From the NCBI GenBank assembly GCA_963817065.1, contig CAWFMO010000001.1, forward strand, positions 682,001-746,000: a stretch of DNA of 64,000 nt, given 5' to 3'. The DNA comes from CAWFMO01 sp963817065 (GTDB lineage: Bacteria > Actinomycetota > Thermoleophilia > Solirubrobacterales > 70-9). Each line of letters opens with the position of its first letter. Position 1 is the stretch's first letter. The notes under the pieces were generated by a model that ran no database searches, was not told the origin of the DNA, and saw only the letters and a program-made list of their open reading frames with translations. The translations under genes and the position numbers were made by a program. Positions 50,871-59,121 of the stretch are shown here, piece by piece.

Positions 50871-52254
50871 CGAGCCCTACTGGGTCTCCGAGGCGGGGCC
50901 GCCGGGGCCCGCGCCGGCGCTCGCGACCGCGACCGAGGCCGACGTCGTCGTGCTCGGCGGCGGCTACACCGGGATGTGGGCGGCCTGGCACGCGAAGGCG
51001 CTCGAGCCCGAGGCACGGGTGGTCCTGCTCGAGACCGGGCTCTGCGGCCGCGGGCCGAGCGGGCGCAACGGCGGCTTCTGCAACACGATGTGGCACGCGC
51101 TGCCGCGGATGCGCGATCAGTGGGGCGACGCCGGGGCGCTCGAGGTCGCGCGCGCGGCGGAGGATTCGGTCGACGCCGTGTTCGCCTTCTGCGACGAGCG
51201 GGGCGCCGACGTCTGGGCCGAGCGCGGCGGCTACCTCCAGGTCTCGACCTCCGAGGCCCACGACGGGGTCTGGCGCGGTGCGATCGAGGCCTGCCGCGAG
51301 CTCGGGGCGCCCGATGCGGCGATCGAGCTCTCGCCCGAGCAGGTCGCCGAGCGCTGCCGCTCGCCGCACTTCCGCGGCGGTGCGCTCTATCCCGCGGCGG
51401 GGACGGTACAGCCGGCGCGGCTCGCCTTCTGCCTCCGCGAGGCGATCGCCGGCGCCGGGGTCGAGCTCTTCGAGCGCTCGCCGGCCCGGCGAGTGCGGCA
51501 GCGCGACGGGTCGGTCGAGGTCGACGCAGAGGGTGGTTCGGTCCGCGCGCGGCGCGCCGTCGTCGCGGTCGGTGGTGCGGCGGGGGGGCGGGGGTGGGGC
51601 GCCCACAACCGGGTCACGCTCGCCTCGAGCCACATCGCGATCACCGAGCCGGTGCCGGAGCTGCTCGAGGAGATCGGCTGGAGCGGCGGCGAGTGCATCA
51701 CCGACTCGATGCCGCTCGTGCACTACTTCCGCACCACCCCCGACGGCAGGATCGCCTTCGGCTGGGGCGGAGGGAGGATCGTCTTCGGCACGCGGCTCGG
51801 GGGCAGGACCGAGGACGACCCGGCGGTGGCGCGACAGGTGGTCGCCGACCTGCGCGCGACCTTTCCCGGCCTCGAAGGCGCGCGGATCGAGCGCACCTGG
51901 GGCGGGCCGATCGACGCCTCGCCCTCGCACTTGCCCGTGATCAGGCCGACGGGAGAGGGGCGCATCCTGACCGCCTTCGGCTACACCGGGAACGGCGTCG
52001 CGCCATCGCAGATGGTCGGCCGCGCGCTCGCCTCGCTGGCGCTCGAGCGCCGCGACGAGTTCTCGCGGCTCGCGTTCGTCGACCCCGCTCCGCACACCGT
52101 CCCCCCGGAGCCGTTGCGCTGGCTCGGGGGCGCCGCGATCCGCACCGCGCTCGAGCGCAGCGAGCGCGCCGAGCTCGCCGGCCGCCGCCCGGGGCCGGTC
52201 TCGCGGACCCTGGCCGCGATCCCGGGCAAGATCGGCTTCCATATCGGGCGATGA
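50827..52254 (+). CDS. FAD-dependent amine/amino-acid oxidoreductase (DAO family)
   Basis: A 475-residue flavoprotein. 'ADVVVLGGGYTGMWAAWHAKALEPEARVVLLETGLCGRGPSGRNGGFC' is the DAO-fold FAD-binding start, with the 'SGRNGGF' signature of gamma-glutamylputrescine-oxidase-like enzymes; 'IERTWGGPIDASPSHLPVI' and 'GYTGNGVAPSQMVGRALA' close the FAD site. The only standard start is GTG 50827, overlapping the SHOCT gene by 44 bases; the 'SEPYWVSEAG' stretch after it is family-like, supporting this start. The substrate is probably an amine or amino acid. It is coupled (ATGA) to a GNAT gene. Confidence 0.87.
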   Translation: MSSRAPSRRPATSASEPYWVSEAGPPGPAPALATATEADVVVLGGGYTGMWAAWHAKALEPEARVVLLETGLCGRGPSGRNGGFCNTMWHALPRMRDQWGDAGALEVARAAEDSVDAVFAFCDERGADVWAERGGYLQVSTSEAHDGVWRGAIEACRELGAPDAAIELSPEQVAERCRSPHFRGGALYPAAGTVQPARLAFCLREAIAGAGVELFERSPARRVRQRDGSVEVDAEGGSVRARRAVVAVGGAAGGRGWGAHNRVTLASSHIAITEPVPELLEEIGWSGGECITDSMPLVHYFRTTPDGRIAFGWGGGRIVFGTRLGGRTEDDPAVARQVVADLRATFPGLEGARIERTWGGPIDASPSHLPVIRPTGEGRILTAFGYTGNGVAPSQMVGRALASLALERRDEFSRLAFVDPAPHTVPPEPLRWLGGAAIRTALERSERAELAGRRPGPVSRTLAAIPGKIGFHIGR

Positions 52255-52691
52255 TCAGACCGGCCGCGCACGAAGACGTCGAGGCGATCCTGCCGCTGAT
52301 GCTCGCCTACTGCGAGTTCTACGAGGTCGCCGATCCCGACCAGGACGGGCTGCGGCGGATGGCGGCGGCGCTGATCGACGCCCCCGACGACCAGGCGTTC
52401 CTGCTCGTGGCAGACCAGGATGGCGTGGCGGGCTTCGCGGCTTGCGGCTGGAAGTGGTCGAGCCTGCGGGCGGCGCGGATCGTCGTGCTCGAGGACCTGT
52501 TCGTCGATCCCGAGAGCCGCGGCGGAGGGATCGCCGACGAGCTGATCAAGGAGTGCGCCGCGATCTCAAAACGCCACGGCGCGCCGGTCCTCGCCTGGTA
52601 CACCCAACCCTCGAACAAGCGCGCCCAGGCCGTCTACAACCGCGTCGGGGGCAAGCCCGAGCAGCTGATCGAATACGAGCTCGAGCTCTAG
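52251..52691 (+). CDS. GNAT-family N-acetyltransferase
   Basis: A 146-residue acetyltransferase. 'IRPAAHEDVEAILPLMLAYCEFYEV' opens the fold, and 'IVVLEDLFVDPESRGGGIADELIKECAAISKRHG' contains the acetyl-CoA pyrophosphate loop (RGGGIA). The ATG at 52251 overlaps the oxidoreductase stop, so both may act on the same amine or amino acid. It converges with the LigD-phosphoesterase-like gene with a 4-base overlap. Confidence 0.9.
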   Translation: MIRPAAHEDVEAILPLMLAYCEFYEVADPDQDGLRRMAAALIDAPDDQAFLLVADQDGVAGFAACGWKWSSLRAARIVVLEDLFVDPESRGGGIADELIKECAAISKRHGAPVLAWYTQPSNKRAQAVYNRVGGKPEQLIEYELEL

Positions 52692-53299
52692 CTCTTCTTC
52701 TCGGCCTCTTTGACGAGCTGCTCGACCGTCTTGCCGCTGAGCACCGACTCCGGCTGGGACGAGGTCGGCTTGCGGCGCCGGTCGACGCCGTCGCCGCGCT
52801 TCTTGATCAGCAGCCACTGCTCGCGCTCGCCCGGCTTCGAGGTCCGGACGAGCGCGTAGGGGCCGCGGATCTTCTCGCCGAGCAGGAAGATCTTCACGTC
52901 GCCCTTCTCGATCGCGGTCTCGAGGTCCATCTTCTTCCCCGACCGCGTCTCGGAGATGTTCTCGAACACGCCCCGGTCCCAGACGATCATCGGCCCGGCG
53001 CCGTACTCGCCCTTCGGGATCACGCCCTCCCAGGTCAGGTAGTCGAGCGGGTGGTCCTCGGTCCGCATCGCGAGCCGCTTGTCGGCGGGGTCGAGCGAAG
53101 GCCCCTTCGGCACCGCCCACGAGGCCAGCGCCCCGCCGACCTCGAGCCGCAGGTCGTAGTGGAGCGAGGTCGCGTCGTGCTTCTGGATCGAGAAGCGCGG
53201 GTGGCGGCGCTTCTTTCCCTTGGTCGGCTTGCCGCGCGGCTCCTTCGTCTTCCCGAAGTCGCGCTTGCGCTCGTATTCCGTGAGCTTGCGCTTCGGCAT
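52688..53299 (-). CDS. Stand-alone LigD-type DNA 3'-phosphoesterase domain
   Basis: A 203-residue protein of the DNA polymerase/ligase N-terminal (LigD PE) family. 'RFSIQKHDATSLHYDLRLEVGGALASWAVPKGPSLDPADKRLAMRTEDHPLDYLTWEGVIPKGEYGAG' contains the His/Asp metal-site residues (QKHD, HYDLRLE, EDHPLDY). In LigD this domain trims 3' ends during non-homologous end joining; here no ligase, polymerase or Ku gene is in the window. ATG 53299 (TGATG overlap with the acyltransferase stop) is chosen over TTG 53302. Extra N-terminal ~30 basic residues ('RKLTEYERKRDFGKTKEPRG') are typical. Confidence 0.9.
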   Translation of the reverse strand: MPKRKLTEYERKRDFGKTKEPRGKPTKGKKRRHPRFSIQKHDATSLHYDLRLEVGGALASWAVPKGPSLDPADKRLAMRTEDHPLDYLTWEGVIPKGEYGAGPMIVWDRGVFENISETRSGKKMDLETAIEKGDVKIFLLGEKIRGPYALVRTSKPGEREQWLLIKKRGDGVDRRRKPTSSQPESVLSGKTVEQLVKEAEKKS

Positions 53300-54663
53300 C
53301 AATCCGCCTGCTCGAGCTCGGCGAGGGCGCCGTCGAGCGCGGCGGCGATCCGATCGACGCCGCCGATCGCCTCCGGGTCCGAGCAGAACCCGAACGCGAT
53401 CGAGCCCCCGATCGAGATGATCGAGACCCGCAGCGCGTGGCGGTCGGCGGGCTCGGCGAAGGAGCAGAAATCGCCGAGCTCGTGTCCGAGGATCAGCACC
53501 GGATCGCGCGGGCCGGGGACGTTGGAGACCGAGAGCGCGAACTCGCGCGGGCCGGACGTGATCCGGGTCACCCCTTTGTAGAGCGGCTTGAAGTGGCCGA
53601 GGGCGTGGAAGAACGCGTACAGCGTCTCGGCGTCGTGGTCGAGCTTGCGCTCGCGGGTCTCGGCGTTGATCCGCATCAGCCGCCGCCGCGGCTCGGGCTC
53701 GTCGATCGGCAGGTCGACGTTGAGGAACGAGTCCTTGTTGCCGACGTCGCCCGATCCTTCGCGGAGGTGGAGCGAGACCGGGATCTGGGCGCGCAGCGCC
53801 CGCGGCGCCTCACCGGAGTCGCCGATCCAAACGCGCAGCGCCCCGGCGACGGCGGCGAGGACGACGTCGTTGACCGTCACGCCCTCGCCGGCGGCGTGCT
53901 CGATCGCCTTGATCCGCTCGAGCGGGAACGTCGCCCAGGCGACCTCGCGCTGGGGTCCGATGTGGTGGTCGAAGGGTGAGTGGGCACCGGGCCGGAGCTC
54001 GCGCTCGAGCGCGGGAATTAGACGCCGCGTGCTCCGCTTCGCGTCCGCGCGCGGCTTGGGCGTGGGTCGGGATGGCGCGGGTCGGGACGGGGTTCGAGTC
54101 GACTCGGCGGTTTCCTCGTCCTCGTCCCAGAGCAGCCCGCTGAGGACGCGGATCGCGGTCACGCCGTCGGCGAGCGCGTGGTGGATGCGGCCGACGACGC
54201 CGGTCCGCTCGCCCGCGAGCGCGACGACGTCGAGGCGCCAGAGCGGGCGCTCGTGGTCGAGGCGCTCGCCCATCAGCTCGCCGACGACGTCCCTGAACCC
54301 GGCGTCGTCGAGCGGCGCGTCGGCGGAGGCGGCGACGTGCCAATCGAGGTCGAGCTCCGCGTCGTGCTCCCAGGCGGGCAGCTCGTGGCGCTGAGTCGGC
54401 TTGACCAGGCGGAGCTGGAGACGCGGAACCGCCGCCAACCGCTCCGCGACGCGCTCGCGCAGCTTGCGAGGTTCGAGGGCCCGGCCACCGGCGTCCGGAC
54501 TGAGTACCAGCGCCTTGGTCGTGTGGCCCATGATCGTCGCCGACTCGAGCCGCAGGATCTGGGCGTCGTCGAAGCTCAGCGGCTGGCTCTCGGGCGCGTC
54601 GATCCGAGAAGTGTTGCGCCGATCAACGAGCTGGGGCGGCCCGCAGGCCGCCCCAGCTGACAC
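53299..54663 (-). CDS. Wax ester synthase / diacylglycerol acyltransferase
   Basis: A protein of about 454 residues of the WS/DGAT family that makes triacylglycerol or wax esters from acyl-CoA. The active-site HHxxxDG is present ('GRIHHALADGVTAIRVL'), as are 'TVNDVVLAAVAGALRVWI' and the C-terminal 'SVSNVPGPRDPVLILGHEL'. The start is uncertain: the only standard in-frame start upstream of 'SQPLSFDDAQILRLES' is GTG 54663, which lies in a strong 13-bp hairpin (54629-54658). A non-standard start near 54600 is possible. It is translationally joined to the LigD phosphoesterase gene. Confidence 0.87.
   Translation of the reverse strand: MSAGAACGPPQLVDRRNTSRIDAPESQPLSFDDAQILRLESATIMGHTTKALVLSPDAGGRALEPRKLRERVAERLAAVPRLQLRLVKPTQRHELPAWEHDAELDLDWHVAASADAPLDDAGFRDVVGELMGERLDHERPLWRLDVVALAGERTGVVGRIHHALADGVTAIRVLSGLLWDEDEETAESTRTPSRPAPSRPTPKPRADAKRSTRRLIPALERELRPGAHSPFDHHIGPQREVAWATFPLERIKAIEHAAGEGVTVNDVVLAAVAGALRVWIGDSGEAPRALRAQIPVSLHLREGSGDVGNKDSFLNVDLPIDEPEPRRRLMRINAETRERKLDHDAETLYAFFHALGHFKPLYKGVTRITSGPREFALSVSNVPGPRDPVLILGHELGDFCSFAEPADRHALRVSIISIGGSIAFGFCSDPEAIGGVDRIAAALDGALAELEQAD
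54629..54658 (-). terminator. Strong hairpin between proX and DGAT genes
   Basis: AGCTGGGGCGGCC-CGCA-GGCCGCCCCAGCT, a perfect 13-bp stem with a 4-base loop, 24 bases after the proX stop. It looks like an intrinsic terminator without a T-run, and also covers the first codons of the acyltransferase reading frame. Confidence 0.65.
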
Positions 54664-54681
54664 TCGAGTGCGCGTACGCGG

Positions 54682-55671
54682 CTACTCGGTGTAGCCCTCC
54701 TCCTGGAGGTACTGGGTCGCGACGGCGGTCGCCTGCTCGCGGTCGAGGTCGACGCGGGCGCTGAGCTCCTGCATCACCTCTTCGGTCAGGCCCTCCTGGA
54801 CCGCCTCGATCGTCTCTTGATAATCGGGGCCGGCTGAGTCAGCCGTCTTCTGGTCGGTGACGAACACCGGGTTGCCTCCGGCCGGGAAGACGTTCTGGTC
54901 GTCCTCCAGCGTCACGTATTCCTCCGACTGCGCGAACAGCTGCGGGTCGGTGGTGAACACGATCGAGAGATCCGCTTCCCCGGAGTCGAGGACCGGATAG
55001 CGCTGCTCGATGTCCACCGGCGTGAACTTCTTGAACTTCAACCCGTAGCCGTCCTCGAGGCCGACCAGGCAGTCGACGCGCTCGCGGCACTCGGGAGAGC
55101 CGTAGAGGGTCAGATCCTGGGACTTGCCTTCGAGGTCTGAGATCGTCGTCAGACCCTGCTCGTCGGCCGTGGCCTTGAGGATCCCGACGGCGTTCTCGCT
55201 GCTGAACGGCGCCGGCGCGAACGAGACCAGGCCCTGCTTCTCGAACTCCGCCTTTGCGTCATCAGCCGCCTGGGCGGGATCGGTCGGCACCGCGTCGGGC
55301 GCCAGCCCGAAGAACGAGGTCAGCGCGGTCGAGGTGTACTCGGGATAGCCGCTGATCTCACCCGCCTCGAGCGCCTGGAGCGCGACCTGCTCGGAGCCGA
55401 GGTTGAGGTCCTTCTGGACGTTGTAGCCGGCCGCCTCGAGCGCCTGGGCGTAGATCTCGCCGAGGATGATCTGCTCGGTGAAGTTCTTCGAGCCGACCGT
55501 CAGGTTCACCCCCGAGTTGTCGGGGTTGGACTCGATCAGGCCGGCTGAGTCGCCGCCGCCGTCATCGCCGCCGCCGTCATCGTCATCGCCGCATGCAGCG
55601 ACTCCGAACGCCAGGACGACTGCCGCGAGCATGGCGAAAAGCGCGCGCCACCGTTTGTCGCTGCTGAGCAT
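54682..55671 (-). CDS. proX: Osmoprotectant ABC transporter, substrate-binding lipoprotein
   Basis: A 329-residue exported lipoprotein. The signal peptide ends in a lipobox GVAAC (about residue 27), followed by an Asp/Gly linker and an OpuAC/OpuBC-type binding domain ('LTVGSKNFTEQIILGEIYAQALEAAGYNV', 'ALQALEAGEISGYPEYTSTALTSFFG'). It binds glycine betaine, choline or related quaternary ammonium solutes and delivers them to the two permeases encoded upstream. It is the last gene of the importer operon. Gene name by analogy to the actinobacterial proXVWZ system. Confidence 0.92.
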   Translation of the reverse strand: MLSSDKRWRALFAMLAAVVLAFGVAACGDDDDGGGDDGGGDSAGLIESNPDNSGVNLTVGSKNFTEQIILGEIYAQALEAAGYNVQKDLNLGSEQVALQALEAGEISGYPEYTSTALTSFFGLAPDAVPTDPAQAADDAKAEFEKQGLVSFAPAPFSSENAVGILKATADEQGLTTISDLEGKSQDLTLYGSPECRERVDCLVGLEDGYGLKFKKFTPVDIEQRYPVLDSGEADLSIVFTTDPQLFAQSEEYVTLEDDQNVFPAGGNPVFVTDQKTADSAGPDYQETIEAVQEGLTEEVMQELSARVDLDREQATAVATQYLQEEGYTE

Positions 55672-55708
55672 CGATCCTCCTCATCTCGTGAATAAGACGT
55701 AGTCGATC

Positions 55709-56431
55709 CTATGCGGCTGCGCGCTCGCGCGCCAACTTCAGGCCCCTGGGTGTGAGCAAACGCTGAACTCCCGCCAGCGAGAGCTCGACCGCCATCGCCA
55801 GCAACGCGACCAGGATCGCCCCGGCGAGGACGCCCTCCTCGCCGTAGACGTTGCGGTTGAGGATGAAGTCGCCGAGCGTGACGACGCCTGCGAGGGGGGC
55901 GATCGTCGCGGTCGCGATGATGTTGATCGCGCCGGTGCGGACGCCGCTCATGATCGTCGGCACGGCGAGCGGGAGCTCGACCCGGGTGATGATCTCGGCC
56001 TCGCTCATCCCCATCCCGCGCGCCGCCTCGACCGCGTCCGGGTCGACCTGGCGGACGCCGACGAACGCGTTGGTGAGGATCGGGGGGATCCCGAGCACCA
56101 TCAGCGCGATCGCGACGTTGCCGAAGCCGAAGCCGATGAACGCGGCGACGATCGCGATCAGCGCGAGCTCGGGTATCGCGCGCCACGAGTTGCCGATCGT
56201 GACCGCGAACATCTCGCCCTTTCCGTAGTGGCCGAGGACGGCGCCGACCGGGAGCGCGATCACGAGCGCGACGCCGAGCGCGACGGCGCTGATCTCGATG
56301 TGGGTCTGGGTGTACTCCCAGACCTGGTCGAGCCCCCCGACCTTGCGCTCCCCCGTGAACCGCGTGCTCTGCGGGGTGAAGATGAAGTCGAAGGCGTCGC
56401 CGAACGGGCCGGCGAAGGCCAGAAGCGTCAC
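55709..56431 (-). CDS. proZ: Osmoprotectant ABC transporter permease
   Basis: A 240-residue BPD-type permease with about six helices. 'EAARGMGMSEAEIITRVELPLAVPTIMSGVRTGAINIIATATIAPLAG' is the EAA loop that contacts the ATPase. N-terminal ~40 residues ('FGDAFDFIFTPQSTRFTGERKVGGLDQVWEY') are soluble. The ATG at 56431 overlaps the stop of the companion permease. It forms a heterodimeric channel with that protein for osmoprotectant uptake. Confidence 0.9.
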   Translation of the reverse strand: MTLLAFAGPFGDAFDFIFTPQSTRFTGERKVGGLDQVWEYTQTHIEISAVALGVALVIALPVGAVLGHYGKGEMFAVTIGNSWRAIPELALIAIVAAFIGFGFGNVAIALMVLGIPPILTNAFVGVRQVDPDAVEAARGMGMSEAEIITRVELPLAVPTIMSGVRTGAINIIATATIAPLAGVVTLGDFILNRNVYGEEGVLAGAILVALLAMAVELSLAGVQRLLTPRGLKLARERAAA

Positions 56432-57210
56432 GTCGCGGTCCTCCTGAACATCTCGAAGAAGCGACCCGGCCGCCCTTCGCGTCCGGCGGCGGCTCCACGC
56501 CAGGGCGAGAGCACGGCCTGAACGAGCAGGAGCCCGATGTCGAACAGGATCGCCATCGCGACGCAGATCCCGCTCGCGAACAGGATGTTGGTCTTGAAGT
56601 CGATCTGGTTGTAGATCTCGGTCCCGAGGCCACCGCCGTTGACGATGAAGGCGAGGGTCGCGATCGCGACCGTCGAGACGGTGGCGATCCGCAGCCCGGC
56701 GATGATCTCGGGGACCGAGAGCGGCAGCTCGACCCGCCAGTAGAGCTGGTTCTGGGTCATGCCCATCCCCCGTCCCGCGTCTTTGCTCCCCTCGGGCACG
56801 TTGTTGAGCCCGGTGATCATGTTGCGATAGATGATCTGGAGGTTGTAGACCGTGAGCGCGATGATCGCGGTCGTCATCCCGCGGCCGCTGATCGGCAGCA
56901 GGAGGGCGAAGAAGGCGAGCGAGGGGATCGTGTAGAGGACCCCGGTGGTCGCGGTGAACGCCGGGATCAGCCAGCGCTGGCGGTGCGAGACGAAGGCAAG
57001 GCCGAAGGCGATCAGGAAGCCGGCGGCGACCGAGACGCTGACCAGGACGAGGTGCTCGAGCGTCGGATCGACGTAGCGGTCGTAGTTGTCGGCGAGCCAG
57101 CCGAAGCAGAAGGTGCCGTTGTCGGCGACGCAGCCGGTGTCGCCGGAGCGGTCGCGGATCTCGACCTGCGCGAGCAGGGGCGCGAGCGCCGTGTCGATCC
57201 CGCTAGCCAT
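56428..57210 (-). CDS. proW: Osmoprotectant ABC transporter permease
   Basis: A 260-residue permease with about six helices and the EAA-type loop 'DAGRGMGMTQNQLYWRVELPLSVPEIIAGLRIATVSTVAIATLA'. The N-terminal ~40 residues with two Cys ('RSGDTGCVADNGTFCFGW') lie outside the membrane. It overlaps the ATPase gene upstream by 8 bases and the second permease downstream by 4. Both permeases share the 'RGMGM...WRVELPLSVP' core, showing duplication. Confidence 0.9.
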   Translation of the reverse strand: MASGIDTALAPLLAQVEIRDRSGDTGCVADNGTFCFGWLADNYDRYVDPTLEHLVLVSVSVAAGFLIAFGLAFVSHRQRWLIPAFTATTGVLYTIPSLAFFALLLPISGRGMTTAIIALTVYNLQIIYRNMITGLNNVPEGSKDAGRGMGMTQNQLYWRVELPLSVPEIIAGLRIATVSTVAIATLAFIVNGGGLGTEIYNQIDFKTNILFASGICVAMAILFDIGLLLVQAVLSPWRGAAAGREGRPGRFFEMFRRTAT

Positions 57211-58360
57211 CGGCGAGCGGCCGCTCGGCGGCCGGGTGGTCCTCGACCTTGGCCTCCGGCGAGGTCAGGAACTCGGAGATGATCTCGACCGAGAGCACCC
57301 CGGCGATTCGCCCTTGGCCGTCGACGACCGGCGCGTAGCGCGTCTCGCTCTGGAGCAGGTCCGAGAGCGCGTCGCGCATCACGTCCTCGAGGTCGAGCAG
57401 CGGGTCGGGCGGGGTGTCGGGCTTGGCCGGGACGTTCGTCTGGGTCAGGTCGGAGTCCGAGAGCCAGCCGAGCGGGCGGCGCTCGGAGTCGATCACCAGC
57501 GGGTGGGGTACCTCGGCGCCGTCGAGCTTCGCCTTGACCTCATCGGTCGCCTGGCCGACGTGGGCGAGCGGCGCCTGCCAGAGGTCGATGTCGCGGACCC
57601 GCATCAGCGCCAGCCGCTTCAGCGCCCGGTCTGCGCCGACGAAGTCCTCGACGAAGTCGTCGGCGGGGCTCATCAGCAGCTCGGCCGGGGTCGCGTACTG
57701 GGCGAGGTGGCCGCCCTCCTTCATGATCGCGATCCGGTCGCCCATCTTGATCGCCTCGTCGATGTCGTGTGTGACGAAGAGGACGGTCTTGCGGATCTCG
57801 GCCTGGAGGCGGAGGAACTCGTTCTGGAGCCGCTCGCGGTTGATCGGGTCGATCGCGCCGAACGGTTCGTCCATCAGCATCACCGGCGGGTCGGCCGCGA
57901 GCGCCCGGGCGACTCCGACTCGCTGCTGCTGGCCGCCGGAGAGCTGGTTCGGGAAGCGGTCGCGGACCTCGGGGCCGAGCGAGATCAGGCCGAGCAGCTC
58001 GGTGACCCGCGCGTCGATCTTCTCCTGATCCCAGCCGAGGAGGCGAGGGACGGTCGCGATGTTGGCGCCGATCGTCCGGTGGGGGAAAAGCCCGATCTGC
58101 TGGATCACGTAGCCGATCTGGCGCCGCAGCTCGGCCGGCTTGCGGTCGCGGACCGAGGTGCCGCCGATCAGGATGTCGCCGCCCGTGATCTCGACCGTGC
58201 GGTTGACCATCCGCATCGCGGTCGTCTTGCCGCAGCCCGAGGGCCCGACGAGGACGCAGATCTCGCCCTCGGGGACGTCGAGCGTCAGCTCGTCGACGGC
58301 GGGCTTGGACTGGCCCGCGTAGACCTTGGTCGCGCCGCGGAAGCTGACCTCGGATGCCAC
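57203..58360 (-). CDS. proV: Osmoprotectant ABC transporter ATPase with CBS domains
   Basis: A 385-residue ATP-binding subunit, first gene of the operon. Walker A 'GPSGCGKTT', ABC signature 'LSGGQQQRVGVARAL' and Walker B 'VMLMDEPFGAIDP' are clear, with the switch His in 'FVTHDIDEA'. The C-terminal ~130 residues ('PLGWLSDSDLTQTN', 'VEDVMRDALSDLLQSETRYAPVVDGQGRIAGVLSVEII') form a CBS pair, which in OpuA senses ionic strength or nucleotides. Gene order ATPase-permease-permease-binding protein supports an OpuC/ProU-like betaine or choline importer. Confidence 0.93.
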   Translation of the reverse strand: MASEVSFRGATKVYAGQSKPAVDELTLDVPEGEICVLVGPSGCGKTTAMRMVNRTVEITGGDILIGGTSVRDRKPAELRRQIGYVIQQIGLFPHRTIGANIATVPRLLGWDQEKIDARVTELLGLISLGPEVRDRFPNQLSGGQQQRVGVARALAADPPVMLMDEPFGAIDPINRERLQNEFLRLQAEIRKTVLFVTHDIDEAIKMGDRIAIMKEGGHLAQYATPAELLMSPADDFVEDFVGADRALKRLALMRVRDIDLWQAPLAHVGQATDEVKAKLDGAEVPHPLVIDSERRPLGWLSDSDLTQTNVPAKPDTPPDPLLDLEDVMRDALSDLLQSETRYAPVVDGQGRIAGVLSVEIISEFLTSPEAKVEDHPAAERPLADG

Positions 58361-58384
58361 GCGGGCAGTCTATGTAGCGGTCGC

Positions 58385-58582
58385 CTACGCGGCGCGGCGG
58401 CGCGCGGCGGAAGCGCGCCTCACCGGCAAAGAGATCACCGGCGGGGCGGGCTCCACGAGCTCGGAGACCGTCGTCAGCGCGAACGCGTGGCCGCAGTCGC
58501 AGCCGTAGCGGGCGAGCTCGTCGAGCTCGGCGATCTCGACCTCGAGCTCCGCCTCGCAACCGGGGTCTGAGCAGATGATCAT
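58385..58582 (-). CDS. Small zinc-ribbon-like protein
   Basis: A 65-residue protein from ATG 58582 (in-frame ATG 58594 also possible). 'IICSDPGCEAELEVEIAELDELARYGCDCGHAFALTTVSELVE' has four Cys in two pairs, C-x4-C and C-x1-C, suitable for one zinc ion. The C-terminal ~25 residues are basic. It is divergent from the NUDIX gene. No function is assigned. Confidence 0.65.
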   Translation of the reverse strand: MIICSDPGCEAELEVEIAELDELARYGCDCGHAFALTTVSELVEPAPPVISLPVRRASAARRRAA

Positions 58583-58664
58583 CGCGAGCAGCATCGCGGC
58601 CGATGTTTGCGCGGCGGCCGGATGGAGCGCTCCGGCCGCCGCGTGCTCGCATACGCTGACGCCC

Positions 58665-59093
58665 ATGGTGCGCCGCGAGCAGCCCGAGCCGGGGGAGCCG
58701 GAGGTCCGCGCCGCCGGTGGGGTGATGGTCAGCGACGACGGCGAGGGCCCGCGGGTCGCGGTCATCCACCGCCCCAAGTACGAGGACTGGTCGCTGCCCA
58801 AGGGCAAGCTCGAAGAGGGGGAGAGCTGGGAGCAGGCGGCGCTGCGCGAGGTCGCCGAGGAGACCGGCTATCGCTGCGAGCTCGGCGAGGAGCTCTCGGA
58901 GATCTCCTACCTCGATCGCAAGGGGCGCCCGAAGCTCGTCCGCTACTGGGAGATGACGCCGGTCGGCGGCGAGTTCGCTCCCAACGACGAGGTCGACGAG
59001 CTGCGCTGGGTCGATCGCGAGGGCGCCGCGGGGCTGCTCCACTACGAGCACGACCGCGAGCTCGTCCGCGAGGCGCTCGATCGGGGCCCTTGA
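58665..59093 (+). CDS. NUDIX hydrolase
   Basis: A 142-residue NUDIX protein. The NUDIX box 'GKLEEGESWEQAALREVAEETGY' (about 47-69) matches Gx5Ex7REUxEExGU. 'VAVIHRPKYEDWSLPKGKLEEG' is the pattern of MutT/Ap4A-hydrolase-like enzymes that cleave diphosphate-linked nucleotides. ATG 58665 is the family-like start. Substrate class is uncertain. It stands between two small proteins. Confidence 0.9.
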   Translation: MVRREQPEPGEPEVRAAGGVMVSDDGEGPRVAVIHRPKYEDWSLPKGKLEEGESWEQAALREVAEETGYRCELGEELSEISYLDRKGRPKLVRYWEMTPVGGEFAPNDEVDELRWVDREGAAGLLHYEHDRELVREALDRGP

Positions 59094-59121
59094 GGCTCCG
59101 CCCCAGGTAGGCTCCCGGTCG

